Source: Jiella endophytica
GTDB taxonomy: Bacteria; Pseudomonadota; Alphaproteobacteria; Rhizobiales; Rhizobiaceae
Direction: 5' to 3'
Length of the DNA stretch: 64,000 bases
NCBI RefSeq assembly: GCF_004519335.1
Contig: NZ_SOZD01000002.1
Coordinates: forward strand, 124,001-188,000
The notes under the pieces are model-generated. The model was not told the DNA's origin and searched no databases. It saw nothing but the letters and a program-made list of their open reading frames with translations. Shown here piece by piece: positions 53,751 through 62,902 of the stretch. Positions within the stretch are counted from its first letter, which is position 1, and every line of letters begins with the position of its first letter. The translations under genes were made by a program, and so were the position numbers.

Positions 53751-54159
53751 GAAAATCCATTGTCCGGCCCGGAGACGTGAGTAACGGACCGTTCCTAAGA
53801 CATGGGTGACAATCTCGTGCCGCACGCCGCAGCAATGCATCTGCACGGGTCGCCGCCGAAAGGAGCGTGATCGAGCCGCCATTTGTTTCGGCATCTCCCA
53901 TCGTTCGAAGTCGAATGCTATTCAAGGCTGTGTAATTGTAACGGCGTCGGAGCGACGCTGACGCGATACCGGCGTGCTCCCTGCCGTGCGAAAGCCCGCC
54001 GACTGGTGGCACCCGGCAGCGTTCAATTGTATCTTTATACGTTGACAATATGTCGGCGATTTCCACGGATGCGTTGACAATCCGGGCCGACTATCTTGCC
54101 GACATCGACAGCGACCCGACGGAATGGTCCGACCGGGCGATCATCGGAGCAAGACCGCC
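53751..54159. other. Gene-free stretch after the tRNA
   Basis: About 400 bases without a convincing gene. Two TTGACA hexamers (54042-54047 and 54074-54079) lie in the last 120 bases and could belong to the promoter of the DoxX gene, though no well-spaced -10 stands out. The composition is less GC-rich than the neighbours. No direct repeat of the tRNA 3' end that would mark an integrated element was noticed. Confidence 0.45.
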
Positions 54160-54540
54160 ATGAACCAGAGTGTCATTCTCGCCGGCCGCGTTCTCCTCTC
54201 GGCCATCTTCATCGTCTCGGGCTTCGGCAAGCTGACCGGCGCAGAGGGCTTCGCCGGCTTCCTGTCCAGCCTGAACTTTCCGGCGCCGCTCGCCATGGCC
54301 TATCTGGTTGGCGCCTTCGAGCTCGTGGCCGGCCTCGCCGTGCTCGTCGGCTTCCAGACCCGCATCGTCGGCATCGCGCTGGCCCTGTTTTGCGTGGCGA
54401 CCGGCATTCTGGTCCATGCCGGCGACCAGACGGTGCTGTTGAAGAACATCGCCATGGCCGGCGGCTTCCTCGTTCTCGCCGGTTCCGGCGCCGGCTCGAT
54501 CGCCATCGACAAGTCGAGACGCGAAAGCCGCTACGCCTGA
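54160..54540 (+). CDS. DoxX-family membrane protein
   Basis: A 126-residue inner-membrane protein with four hydrophobic segments; the start (AGRVLLSAIFIVSGFGKLTG) and the LVGAFELVAGLAVLVGF segment are typical of DoxX/YphA-like proteins. Some DoxX members assist thiosulfate or quinone-linked redox reactions; many are unassigned. ATG 54160 follows a GGAG site. A very strong terminator follows. Confidence 0.88.
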   Translation: MNQSVILAGRVLLSAIFIVSGFGKLTGAEGFAGFLSSLNFPAPLAMAYLVGAFELVAGLAVLVGFQTRIVGIALALFCVATGILVHAGDQTVLLKNIAMAGGFLVLAGSGAGSIAIDKSRRESRYA

Positions 54541-54594
54541 GGCATCAGGCCAAGCCGAGCGATCCGGATGTCCTCGCGCCCAGCGGCGCAATAG

Positions 54595-54640
54595 CAGCAT
54601 CGCCCGGGACGGCCGCGCCGTCCCGGGCGATGCTGTTATT
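54595..54640. terminator. Strong hairpin terminator between DoxX gene and a convergent gene
   Basis: An 18-base perfect stem (CAGCATCGCCCGGGACGG with its complement around CCGCG) followed by TTATTCG. It lies 54 bases after the DoxX stop and 34 before the end of the convergent gene; it can end transcription from both sides. Confidence 0.8.
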
Positions 54641-54673
54641 CGTATTCGGTAGCCGCTTCGGCTGTCGGCGCTT

Positions 54674-55129
54674 CTACGCGGCCTCGGCCGTCTGCGGCAT
54701 GTTCGCCCGATATTCCTTCTCGGCCCGCTCGGCGGCGCTGTCGCCGTCTTCGGCCTGATCTGCGCCCGACGCGGCGCCTGCCTCGCTGCCGGTGGCCGCG
54801 GCAAGAGCGGAGACGTCCATCCGCGTGGTCGAGGAGAAGGGATTGCCGGCGTCCTCTTCCGTCTCGGTCTTGTCCGCCGCCTGTGCATTGGCGACCGGAG
54901 TGGCGCTAGCCGTCGCGGAAGCCTTTTCGGCCTTGGCGAGTTGTGCCGTGTAGCGGTCGATCAGCGCCTGCTGCGTCGCCGCCGCTTCGGCATCCTGGGC
55001 CTCCTCGGCCTCTGCCAGCGCCTTTTCGGCGGCGGCGAGCTTTTCCTTGATCGCCGCGGCGTCGTCGCTGCTGGAATCGCTCGCCGAAACAAGGCTGACG
55101 GAACTCGTCGACCCGACTGTCAATGACAT
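54674..55129 (-). CDS. Hypothetical Ala/Glu-rich coiled-coil protein
   Basis: A 151-residue protein of low complexity. Residues about 20-75 form an Ala/Glu/Lys-rich coiled coil (AAIKEKLAAAEKALAEAEEA and onwards). The rest is rich in Ala, Ser, Thr and acidic residues, probably disordered. No signal peptide or membrane segment is seen. ATG 55129 has GCGAGGACAG upstream and is the only start that gives a plausible N-terminus; the open frame to 55366 is unlike a protein. Function unknown. Confidence 0.6.
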   Translation of the reverse strand: MSLTVGSTSSVSLVSASDSSSDDAAAIKEKLAAAEKALAEAEEAQDAEAAATQQALIDRYTAQLAKAEKASATASATPVANAQAADKTETEEDAGNPFSSTTRMDVSALAAATGSEAGAASGADQAEDGDSAAERAEKEYRANMPQTAEAA

Positions 55130-55365
55130 GCTGTCCTCGCGCGAAGAAATCGTCTCATGACCATCAGCTAGGCCGACAGTCGTGAAGGATCCCTTGCCGA
55201 AACTGTTACCGAATGTATCGAAGCGTTGCGGCAGCTTTCCGCTGCCGCAGTTCTCCTCCGCCGGCGACGATGCCGACACGTCCACCGGCTGCCCATGTCG
55301 AAGATTTCGGCCGCCAGGCCAAGGCTTGGCAGACATCCGATCGGCCGTCCGGATGCCTCCTTGCA

Positions 55366-56058
55366 TCAGCCGGCAAAGCGGCGCCCGAGATCCTCGGCGA
55401 GGGCCCTGTCGCCCGCCTCCCGCTGGCGAGCGGCCGAGCGCAACAGGCAGGCCTCGGATTTGAGGATCACCCCGTCGCCGAGCACCTTCAGCTGGTTGGC
55501 CTTCAGCGTCGAGCCCGTCGTGGTGATGTCGACGATGATGTCGGCCGAGCCCGCGGCGGGGGCGCCCTCGGTGGCGCCGAGGCTCTCGACGATGCGGTAG
55601 CTCTGGATGCCGTGGATGCGCGAGAAAAAGCTTTGGGTCAGCCGCCAGTATTTCGTGGCAATGCGCAGCCGGCGGCCATGGCGGGCGCGGAACGAGCCGG
55701 CGACGTCGCCGAGATCGTCCATGCTGACGACGTCGACCCAGGCCTCCGGAACCGCGACGACGACATCGGCATGGCCGAAGCCGAGCCGCTTCACGAAGCT
55801 CACCGCCATGTCGGGATCGGCGACGCTCTCGCGGATCAGGTCCTCGCCGGTGATGCCGAAGTCGATGGCGCCGGCGCGCAGCTCGCGGGCGATCTCGGAG
55901 GCGGAAAGCAGCAGCACCTCGAGCCCGTCGAAGCCTTCGACGCTGGTGCGATAGGAGCGGCTTTCTCCGGCGGTCACCGCGATGCCGGCGTCTTTCAGCG
56001 CCGCGACGGATTTTTCCATCAGCCGGCCCTTGGAGGGAATGGCAAGGGTGATGGTCAT
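55366..56058 (-). CDS. hisG: ATP phosphoribosyltransferase, catalytic subunit (short form)
   Basis: A 230-residue short-form HisG: start [20 protein letters not shown], the central [11 protein letters not shown], and the PRPP-binding region [16 protein letters not shown] near residue 160. It catalyses the first step of histidine synthesis, joining PRPP to ATP. Short HisG lacks the regulatory C-domain and needs HisZ, encoded just upstream. A repeat element (56116-56290) now separates hisG from hisZ. Confidence 0.95.
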   Translation of the reverse strand: MTITLAIPSKGRLMEKSVAALKDAGIAVTAGESRSYRTSVEGFDGLEVLLLSASEIARELRAGAIDFGITGEDLIRESVADPDMAVSFVKRLGFGHADVVVAVPEAWVDVVSMDDLGDVAGSFRARHGRRLRIATKYWRLTQSFFSRIHGIQSYRIVESLGATEGAPAAGSADIIVDITTTGSTLKANQLKVLGDGVILKSEACLLRSAARQREAGDRALAEDLGRRFAG

Positions 56059-56115
56059 GGTCGCAATGTCCCGGCTGCGAAGAAGCGGGCGTTCGTCAAG
56101 CGCTGCGGCGGCTTG

Positions 56116-56290
56116 CCCCCCTCTGTCCTGCCGGACATCTTCCCCTCAAGGGGGGAGATCAGCAGCGTAGACGTCACGCGCTTCCCATTGTGCGTTTGCC
56201 CAACGTGCAGCCGGCAGAGATTGGCAGATCCGGCAGTTGGCGTTCGATCTCCCCCCTTGAGGGGGAGATGCCCGGCAGGGCAGAGGGGGG
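56116..56290. repeat. RIME-like inverted-repeat element (copy 2)
   Basis: About 45 bases at each end are near-perfect reverse complements (56116-56160, starting CCCCCCTCTGTCCTGCCGG, and 56246-56290). The inner palindrome around CTCAAGGGGGGAGAT is shared with copy 1 at 40301. The centre differs from copy 1. It is inserted between hisZ and hisG within the histidine gene set. Confidence 0.78.
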
Positions 56291-56313
56291 TGAGCAACGC
56301 TGGCAGCAAGATC

Positions 56314-57438
56314 TCAGCCATTCACCACCTCCCCGATCCGGTCGAGCCAGAGCGAAAAGCCGACGGCGGGGATCGGCGCCTCGGCGCCGAGGATCGTCAT
56401 CAGCCGGTCGTAGCGGCCGCCGCCGGCGAGCGGATCCTCGCTGCCGCGCATCCGCGCCTCGAAGACGAGGCCGGTGTAATAGTCGATCGGCCGGCCGAAG
56501 GCGGCGCGATAGGATAGGCGCGAAAGATCGACATTTGCCGCCCGCATGGCGAGATTGCGGGTCTCGAAGGTGGTCATCGCCCGGCCGAGATCGAGCCCCG
56601 CCGTGCCCATCACCTCGGCGAGCCTTTCGCCCGCCTCGTCCAGCCGGCAATCGACGGCGAGGAATTCCTCAAGGATATGAAGCGCCCCTTCGCTCAGCCG
56701 GGCCTCGGCCACCTGCACCTTCTCGATCAGCCTGGCGGCGATCTCGCCGGGCGAGCGGCCGGAATGGGGCGGCAGGCCGGCCTCCTCCATCCGCGTGCGG
56801 ATCAGCCGCGTCAGCGTGCCCTCCTCGCGGTCGCGGGCAAGATCGACGAGTTGCGGGTCGATGCCGGCAAGGGCGTCCTCCGGGCCGTTGGCGAGACGGC
56901 CCAGCGCCGCGCGCAGCTGACCGTCATGGCCGAAGGTGCGGATCAGCCGCCGCTGCCAGCCTTCCGGCAGACCCAGCGCCCGCAGAACCGCTTCGAACAG
57001 GCCCTGGTCCCCGAGAATGACGTCGATGGTGCCAAGATCGACGCCGCAGGCATCGAGGCTGGCGAGGGCGTCGGCGACGGCGCGCGCGTCGGAGGTCGCA
57101 CGGTTCTCCTCGCCGAGATCCTCGATGCCGGCCTGGAAAAACTCCGCCGGCCCGTCCGCTCGCTGGCGAAAGACGAGGCCGCGATAGGAATAGCGCCGCG
57201 GCAGGTCGGCGCCCTCGGCGATGTGGCGCATGCAGACCGGCACGGTGAAATCCGGCCGCAGGCAGAGATTTTCGCCGCTTTCGCCGCGGGTGAGGAAGAT
57301 GCGCCGGCGCAGCGCCTCGCCGGCGGTGTCGAGATAGGGCTCGGCCGGCAGGATGATCGGCGGCTCGGCCGGCTCGGCGCCCCGTTTGGCGAAGAGCTCG
57401 TCGAGCGCCGATCCGATCTGGTCCTTGCCGGCGGCCAT
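56314..57438 (-). CDS. hisZ: ATP phosphoribosyltransferase regulatory subunit
   Basis: A 374-residue HisS-like protein lacking aminoacylation features; motif-2-like LPRRYSYRGLVFRQR and class II-type RPIDYYTGLVFEARMRG and GGGRYDRL are present. HisZ forms a hetero-octamer with short HisG, giving it histidine feedback control. ATG 57438 gives the start MAAGKDQIGSALDELF and lies four bases after the hisS stop; longer frames add a Pro/Arg-rich stretch. hisS, hisZ and hisG are in one direction. Confidence 0.92.
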   Translation of the reverse strand: MAAGKDQIGSALDELFAKRGAEPAEPPIILPAEPYLDTAGEALRRRIFLTRGESGENLCLRPDFTVPVCMRHIAEGADLPRRYSYRGLVFRQRADGPAEFFQAGIEDLGEENRATSDARAVADALASLDACGVDLGTIDVILGDQGLFEAVLRALGLPEGWQRRLIRTFGHDGQLRAALGRLANGPEDALAGIDPQLVDLARDREEGTLTRLIRTRMEEAGLPPHSGRSPGEIAARLIEKVQVAEARLSEGALHILEEFLAVDCRLDEAGERLAEVMGTAGLDLGRAMTTFETRNLAMRAANVDLSRLSYRAAFGRPIDYYTGLVFEARMRGSEDPLAGGGRYDRLMTILGAEAPIPAVGFSLWLDRIGEVVNG

Positions 57439-57442
57439 CACG

Positions 57443-59068
57443 TCAGCCCTTCGCGCCGGACGCACGGGCGAGGATGGCACGCACCGCCGCGATCATGTCG
57501 CCCGGCTTGTCGGGCGCATAGTCGACCATCTCCTGGCCGGCCCGCGCCTCGCGCCATTCGGCATTGTCGGTGATTTTCGCCGAAAGCTCCTTGCCGAGCG
57601 CCAGATCCTTGACCTGCACCTTGCAGGCGGCCTTCTCGTCGCCGCCCTGGATGATCACGCAAGGGGCATCGCGCCGGTCGGCATATTGCAGCTGCTTGCC
57701 GAACTGCTTCGGGTTGCCCTGGAACACCTCGACGGGAACGGGGGGCCCGAGCGGCTCGCCGCTTTCGTCCTTCGGGTTCAGCGCGGCGCGGAGATCGGAC
57801 GCCATCTTCTGGTAATCCGCCATGCGGTCGCGATCCATGACGGTGACGACCACAGGGCCGGTGCGCGTCGATGTTTCGAGGCGGCCGAGATTCTTCAGCG
57901 CCGTCATCAGCCGCGAGACGCCGATGGAAAAGCCCGTCGCCGGCACCGGCTGGCTCATGAAGCGCGACACCAGCCCGTCATAGCGCCCGCCGCCGCCGAC
58001 CGAGCCGAAGCGTACGACCTCGCCCTTTTCGTTGGTCACGTCGAAGAGCAGCTCGGCCTCGAAGACCGGGCCGGTGTAGTATTCGAGGCCGCGGACGACG
58101 GAGGGGTCGATGACAACGCGAAGAGAACCGTATCCTGCAGCCTCGCATGCCTCTGCAATTTGGATGAGTTCCCTTGCGCCCTCCCGACCAACGTCGTTTC
58201 GGGCCGTGTCGAATGCAAAGCGTCCAGCGAACAAATTGTCGTAAAACAGTGTCTCGCCCTCGGCAGTCCGCATATCACCTAACGGCCTGCCGGTCGCGTT
58301 GCGCACTTCTGTGAGATCGAACGCCTGCGAGGTAGCCGTCAGCACAAACGTTTGCTGTTCCTTATTGAGCCCCGCCCCCGGCGTGAAATCCCCGCTTTCG
58401 TCCTTACGCCCCTCTCCGAGCAACAGCCGAACGCCCTCGACGCCGAACTTGTCCAGCTTGTCGATCGCCCTGAGCACCGTCAGCCGCCGCCCGGCGTTCT
58501 CCTCACCGCCGAGTCCGATCGCCTCCAGCACGCCGTCGAGCACCTTCCGGTTGTTCACCCGGATGACGTATTGCCCGTGCGGGATGCCGAGGGCCTCCAT
58601 CGTGTCGGCCATCATCATCGCCATCTCGGCGTCGGCCGAGACGTTCGGCGCGCCTACGATGTCGGCGTCGAACTGCATGAACTGGCGGAAGCGGCCCGGC
58701 CCCGGCTTCTCGTTGCGGAAGACGTAACCCGCCCGGTAGCTGCGATAGGGCTTCGGCAGGGTCTCGAAATTCTCCGCCACATAGCGGGCGAGCGGCGCAG
58801 TGAGATCGTAGCGCAGGCTCATCCACTGCTCGTCGTCGTCCTCGATCGAGAAGACGCCCTCATTCGGCCGGTCGCTGTCGGGCAAAAACTTGCCCAGCGC
58901 ATCGGTATATTCGAACACCGGCGTCTCCACCGGCTCGAAGCCGTAGGTCTCGTAGACCCGCCGGATCTTCGCCAGCATCGCGTCCTGCGCGCGCAGATCG
59001 CTCGCGTCGCGGTCGACGAAGCCGCGCGGCACCCGCGCCGTCACCCGTTTCGGCTTTTTCGCAGCCAT
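57443..59068 (-). CDS. hisS: Histidyl-tRNA synthetase
   Basis: A 541-residue class II synthetase: [13 protein letters not shown] at the start, motif 2 [20 protein letters not shown], the HisA signatures [14 protein letters not shown] and [12 protein letters not shown], and a C-terminal anticodon-binding domain. It charges tRNA-His. ATG 59068 (MAAKKPKRV) fits the family; an upstream ATG at 59101 is possible. A patch of roughly 260 bases (about 58105-58365) is clearly less GC-rich with different codon choice than the rest, perhaps from recombination. The gene is four bases ahead of hisZ. Confidence 0.94.
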   Translation of the reverse strand: MAAKKPKRVTARVPRGFVDRDASDLRAQDAMLAKIRRVYETYGFEPVETPVFEYTDALGKFLPDSDRPNEGVFSIEDDDEQWMSLRYDLTAPLARYVAENFETLPKPYRSYRAGYVFRNEKPGPGRFRQFMQFDADIVGAPNVSADAEMAMMMADTMEALGIPHGQYVIRVNNRKVLDGVLEAIGLGGEENAGRRLTVLRAIDKLDKFGVEGVRLLLGEGRKDESGDFTPGAGLNKEQQTFVLTATSQAFDLTEVRNATGRPLGDMRTAEGETLFYDNLFAGRFAFDTARNDVGREGARELIQIAEACEAAGYGSLRVVIDPSVVRGLEYYTGPVFEAELLFDVTNEKGEVVRFGSVGGGGRYDGLVSRFMSQPVPATGFSIGVSRLMTALKNLGRLETSTRTGPVVVTVMDRDRMADYQKMASDLRAALNPKDESGEPLGPPVPVEVFQGNPKQFGKQLQYADRRDAPCVIIQGGDEKAACKVQVKDLALGKELSAKITDNAEWREARAGQEMVDYAPDKPGDMIAAVRAILARASGAKG

Positions 59069-59285
59069 ATGTCGTTTCACCAATGCGTCGCGGCCAGCCA
59101 TCCGACGCGCAAGAGCGCTCGGTGCCAGCCAGTGTAACCATCTGGCTGCGGCTTAGCCCATCGGCCGGATGGGCTCAAGCGCGTCAGGCAGCAGGCGGAA
59201 GTGACCAAGCTGTCCCAAGCGGTGGTCTGGCGTCAGGCGTTCCAATCGCCCTATATGAAAGACATCATCTTTCGAGGGTGCGGGA

Positions 59286-59630
59286 ATGACGAGCCTGACC
59301 ATCACCAATCTCGACGACAAGACGACGAACCAGATCATCCGCATGGCGACCAGGCATGGCCGCTCCATGGAGGACGAAGCGCGGGTTCTGTTGCAGCAAG
59401 CACTCGAAGTGATCGCAAACCAGCTCTCGCAGGAGTCTCCGGCCGTGCCCGAAGGGGACCGGCGCGAAAACGCTCGGCATCAGCCTCAACCCTCTGCTGG
59501 CTCCGACCCTGATACTCCGCCGCGCGGCAACCTCGCTTCAAGAATTCGCGCGAGGTTCGAGCCGATCGGCGGTGTCGAACTCGACCTACCACCCCGTGAA
59601 CCGGGCCGTGAACCTCCGTCCTTTGATTGA
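59286..59630 (+). CDS. FitA-type antitoxin (ribbon-helix-helix)
   Basis: A 114-residue protein whose first 45 residues form the FitA domain (LTITNLDDKTTNQII, then RHGRSMEDEARVLLQQAL). The tail of about 65 residues is proline- and arginine-rich and longer than usual for FitA (about 80 in all); its last part may hold the toxin-binding stretch. It binds operator DNA with the PIN toxin encoded directly after it (TGA followed by ATG). A GAGGGTGCGGGA site precedes ATG 59286. Confidence 0.85.
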   Translation: MTSLTITNLDDKTTNQIIRMATRHGRSMEDEARVLLQQALEVIANQLSQESPAVPEGDRRENARHQPQPSAGSDPDTPPRGNLASRIRARFEPIGGVELDLPPREPGREPPSFD

Positions 59631-60050
59631 ATGATCATTCTCGATACGAACGTGGTTTCGGAAATGATGCGCCCAATTCCGGAGCGGCGGGTGATCAGAT
59701 GGTTGGACCAGCAGGACATGGACGCGGTCTTTCTCACAGCGATCAGCGAAGCAGAATTACGATACGGCATTGCCATCATGCCCGACGGACGACGAAAAAA
59801 GCTTCTAGCCGACAGTCTGGCCGCGACCCTTTCCGAAGATTTCGGGAGCCGCATTTTGCCATTCGGCAAGAAAGCTGCCGAAGCCTATGCCGTCATCCGG
59901 TCGAAGCGCCGAGCCATCGGGCGCCCTATTAAAGAGATGGATGCTCAGATCGCGGCCATTGCAGCCAGCCATGGCGCAGACATTGCGACTCGCAACGTCA
60001 AGGACTTCGACGACTGCGGTGTCACGGTCATCGACCCATGGCTGCCCTGA
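59631..60050 (+). CDS. FitB/VapC-type PIN-domain ribonuclease toxin
   Basis: A 139-residue PIN protein with the acidic residues in place: ILDTNVVSEMMRP at the start, ISEAELRYG near residue 40, KEMDAQIAAIA and TRNVKDFDD near the end. PIN toxins cleave tRNA or other RNAs. It begins immediately after the antitoxin stop, so the two are co-translated. The pair lies between hisS and the UDG-family gene, on the opposite strand to both. Confidence 0.9.
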   Translation: MIILDTNVVSEMMRPIPERRVIRWLDQQDMDAVFLTAISEAELRYGIAIMPDGRRKKLLADSLAATLSEDFGSRILPFGKKAAEAYAVIRSKRRAIGRPIKEMDAQIAAIAASHGADIATRNVKDFDDCGVTVIDPWLP

Positions 60051-60070
60051 TCGGTCGTACCAAGCTCGCT

Positions 60071-61561
60071 TCAGTTACTCCCCACCGCCAGTTCCGGCAC
60101 CGTTTCCAGCACCAGCGCCATGTCCGCCCGGAATGCCTTTGTCTCACGCTCCCTGGCCGCCTCGTCCGGCAGGCGCAGGAGATAGGACGGATGCACGGTG
60201 ACGATCAGCTTCGTCGCCGCGTCGAGGTCGATCAGCATCGAGCGCGTCGCCTTGATCGTCACCGTCTTGCCGAGCACTGCCTGCGCCGCCGTCGCGCCGA
60301 GCGCGACGATCAGTTTCGGCGCGATCAGCCGGCGCTCCTGGTCGAGCCACCAGCGGCAGACGGTGATCTCGCCGGTGTTCGGCTTGGCGTGGATGCGCCG
60401 CTTGCCCCGCGGCTCGAACTTGAAGTGCTTCACGGCATTGGTGACATAGGCTTGTGAGCGGTCGATGCCGGCGGCCGCCAGCGCCTGGTCGAAGACCTTG
60501 CCGGCCGGGCCGACGAAGGGCTCGCCGGCGATGTCCTCCTGATCGCCCGGCTGCTCACCGACGAAAATTACCGGCGCGTCCTCGGGGCCTTTGCCGAACA
60601 CCGTCTGGGTTGCCGGCTCCCATAGCGGACAGGCTCGGCAATGGGCGGCCTGCTCGCGCGCTTCGCCGATCGTGCCGGGGGCCTTGTCGTCGCCAGCGCC
60701 GGAGCCCTGCCCCTTCTCCATCCGTGGCAGGCTCATGGCGCGACGCTCCTTCAGTCTTTCGTCACGCAAACTCGGCAATGTCGGCTGGGTTTCCAGCATG
60801 CGGCGGTGGGCCGCTTCGGCCCCGGCGATCAGCGGCTTGACGAGGGCGGTCTCCGGCATGTTCGCCCAGTATTTCTTCGGCATCTCGGCGGTCATCGCCT
60901 TCACCTTCAGCCGCGCCGGGTTGAAGATCGAGGCGTAATAGGTGAGCCACAGCGCCTCCATGTCGTCGTCGCTCGGCGCCATGTCGCGGGTCGCGCCTGG
61001 GAGAAAGGCGAGTTCCTCGCCGTTCCAGTGGGCGGTGCGCTCAGGCGTCAGGATGGTCCAGACCATTCCGGCAAAGCGCCTGGCGAAGAACGGCGCGGTC
61101 AGTTCGACGGTGTGATGGAAGGGCTCGAACCAAGCGACCGAATGGCGGCCGAGCTCGGCATCCTCGATCTCGCGAAACCGCACGAAGGCCTTCATCTTGT
61201 GGCTATCGCGGCGCACCGCTTTTTCCATCTCGGTCGCACGGACGACGTCCCTGTCCGAGGCAATCTCGAGCAGGCGCTTCTCGCCCTGCAGGCGCCAGAG
61301 CAGCCGATAGGCGAAGACGAAGCGGTCCGGGTCCGCATGGCAGATCAGCTTGCGGGCAAGATCGGGAAAGGCTTTCGGCACGCTCGGCTGCGGCGCGTCA
61401 GCCGGCATCGTGTCGGGCAGCGGCTCGGCAAACAGGCTTGGCGCCTCCTCGCCGATGGTAAAGCTCATCTCTTCAGGGGAGACCTTCAGAGTCAGCGCCC
61501 GGCGGGCAGCGTCCCGCCATCCGTCGAAGTCGGCCGGGAAGGCGAGCGGGGCGTTGTACAT
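60071..61561 (-). CDS. DUF4130-UdgX fusion (uracil-DNA-glycosylase superfamily)
   Basis: A 496-residue two-domain protein. The N-terminal half (about 1-265) is a DUF4130-type domain of unknown activity (FAYRLLWRLQGEKRLLEIAS, and RHSVAWFEPFHHTVELTAPFFARRF, quoted in parts). The C-terminal half is a UDG-family domain with GEQPGDQEDIAGEPFVGPAG and the RGKRRIHAKPN loop. That KRRIH loop marks UdgX, which becomes covalently linked to uracil-containing DNA through its His. A late HPSYLLR also fits. It lies near the radical-SAM gene at 62903, a known companion of this protein. Confidence 0.88.
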   Translation of the reverse strand: MYNAPLAFPADFDGWRDAARRALTLKVSPEEMSFTIGEEAPSLFAEPLPDTMPADAPQPSVPKAFPDLARKLICHADPDRFVFAYRLLWRLQGEKRLLEIASDRDVVRATEMEKAVRRDSHKMKAFVRFREIEDAELGRHSVAWFEPFHHTVELTAPFFARRFAGMVWTILTPERTAHWNGEELAFLPGATRDMAPSDDDMEALWLTYYASIFNPARLKVKAMTAEMPKKYWANMPETALVKPLIAGAEAAHRRMLETQPTLPSLRDERLKERRAMSLPRMEKGQGSGAGDDKAPGTIGEAREQAAHCRACPLWEPATQTVFGKGPEDAPVIFVGEQPGDQEDIAGEPFVGPAGKVFDQALAAAGIDRSQAYVTNAVKHFKFEPRGKRRIHAKPNTGEITVCRWWLDQERRLIAPKLIVALGATAAQAVLGKTVTIKATRSMLIDLDAATKLIVTVHPSYLLRLPDEAARERETKAFRADMALVLETVPELAVGSN

Positions 61562-61653
61562 GGAACGAACATCCGTTTGCCTTCGGCGGCCGTTGAACGG
61601 GGTCGACGCAAGTCGTATCTCTTCTGAACAAGACCCTACACGGGAGCGTCGCG

Positions 61654-61921
61654 ATGAATTTTCACGAGCGGCGGATTTCCGCGCGCGAGTTCAACCAGAA
61701 CGCCTCTGCCGCCCGAAAGGCTGCAAACGACGCCCCGGTGGTGGTGACGGAGCGCGGGCGGCCGACACATGTCCTCATGCGATACGAGGAATACGAGCGA
61801 CTGACATCGAACAATCGGTCGGCCTTGGACATGTTCGCCGATCCGAGACCCGAAGCGGATTTCGAATTCAACCCTGAGCGCGATAAGTCCTTGCCGCGGT
61901 CGTCGAGTTCGATCTCGATTG
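61654..61921 (+). pseudogene. Phd/YefM-type antitoxin, frameshifted near its end
   Basis: The first 65 or so residues are a good Phd/YefM antitoxin: RRISAREFNQNASAARKAAN, then PVVVTERGRPTHVLMRYEEY. After about base 61885 the frame goes on into unrelated sequence and only stops at 62121, inside the toxin gene. In another frame the bases just before the toxin read AAVVEFDLD and stop (TGA overlapping the toxin ATG), which is how such antitoxins normally end. A small insertion or deletion between about 61883 and 61897 explains this. The N-terminal DNA-binding part would still be made. Confidence 0.75.
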
Positions 61922-62335
61922 ATGTACCTGTTCGACACCAAAGTCGTTTCTTCGCTGCGTCGGCCCGACAAGCTCAATCAACGGACGGCGCAGCGCATCG
62001 CCGCTATTCCCGATGGAAAGGTTCGCATTTCCGTCATCTCGGTTCTCGAGCTGGAACTCGGCATCCTCTCCCTCGCGCGCAAGGATGCGAGACAGGCACA
62101 AATCCTCCGCGAGTGGTTTGACGCGAAACGGGCTTCCCTGTCTGAAGCGCAAGTCCTGCCCATCGACGAGCCTGTTGCTTTGGCTAGCGCCGCCTTGCAC
62201 GTTCCCGATCGCCGTGACCGACACGACGCCCTCATCGCGGCGACCGCGCTCGCCCACGGCCTGACGCTGGTGACACGCAACGTCAAAGATTTCAGAACGA
62301 TCGACGGCCTTCGCCTGCTCGATCCCTGGGCCTGA
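61922..62335 (+). CDS. VapC-type PIN-domain toxin, partly altered motif
   Basis: A 137-residue PIN protein: start MYLFDTKVVSSLRRPDK, ISVLELELG near residue 40, RDRHDALIAATAL and TRNVKDF near the end. In the usual start, DTNVVSEL, the Asn and Glu are conserved; here they are Lys and Ser, so activity may be reduced, although the catalytic Asp residues remain. Its antitoxin appears frameshifted, and a weakened toxin would be tolerated without it. ATG 61922 overlaps the original antitoxin stop. Confidence 0.85.
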   Translation: MYLFDTKVVSSLRRPDKLNQRTAQRIAAIPDGKVRISVISVLELELGILSLARKDARQAQILREWFDAKRASLSEAQVLPIDEPVALASAALHVPDRRDRHDALIAATALAHGLTLVTRNVKDFRTIDGLRLLDPWA

Positions 62336-62351
62336 CGCGCGCCCGCCGGTG

Positions 62352-62840
62352 TCAGCGCCGGTGCAGCCGCTCGTGCAGCGCCCGGATCTCGTCAGTGAAC
62401 TCGTCGAACGGCCCGACAATCTCGACTTGCGGCAGCATCTCGCGAAGGGTCACCGGCTTGTAGGGCAGCGGCGCCGCGCCGAAGTCCGCGAGCCAGCCGA
62501 CCAGCTGCGGCGTCGAGGTGGCGTAGACCGCCCGGCCGACGCCGCACCACCCTTGCGCCACTGCGCACATCGGGCAGTGCTCGCCGGAGGTGTAGATCGT
62601 CGCTTCCGACCGTTGCTCCTTCGAGAGATTGAGCGCCGCCCAGCGCGCCAGGGCGAATTCCGGATGCGCCGTCGGATCGCCGGAGCCTGTCCGGTTGTGG
62701 TCCTCCTTCAAGACTGTGCCGTCACCGGAAACGAGCACCGAGCCGAACGGCCGGTTGCCGGTGTCGACAGCCTCACAGGCAAGCTCGACACAGCGGCGAA
62801 GATGGCGGCGGTCGATCTCGGCATTGAAATGAAGGCACAT
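62352..62840 (-). CDS. Nucleoside/base deaminase-like protein (cytidine deaminase superfamily)
   Basis: A 162-residue deaminase-fold protein. The zinc motifs are HPEF (the usual form is HAE) and SGEHCPMC, near residues 62 and 90. Relatives deaminate guanine, cytosine or tRNA adenosine. The start MCLHFNAEIDRRHL at ATG 62840 gives a compact protein; the frame is open up to 63041 without family features. It is convergent with the VapC gene and stands next to the radical-SAM gene in the same direction. Confidence 0.82.
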   Translation of the reverse strand: MCLHFNAEIDRRHLRRCVELACEAVDTGNRPFGSVLVSGDGTVLKEDHNRTGSGDPTAHPEFALARWAALNLSKEQRSEATIYTSGEHCPMCAVAQGWCGVGRAVYATSTPQLVGWLADFGAAPLPYKPVTLREMLPQVEIVGPFDEFTDEIRALHERLHRR

Positions 62841-62902
62841 GCGGCTTCCTGACGCTCCTAATTCCCGCGAACAGATAGCACGGTGCATCGGCGCACAGGT
62901 GC

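Noticed and set aside
53701-54066. Minus-strand open frame ending in the tRNA gene
   Set aside because: Its last residues are just the antisense of the tRNA-Arg; no other support.
53674-54159. tRNA-Arg as attachment site of an integrated element
   Set aside because: No integrase and no repeat of the tRNA 3' end were noticed downstream within the window.
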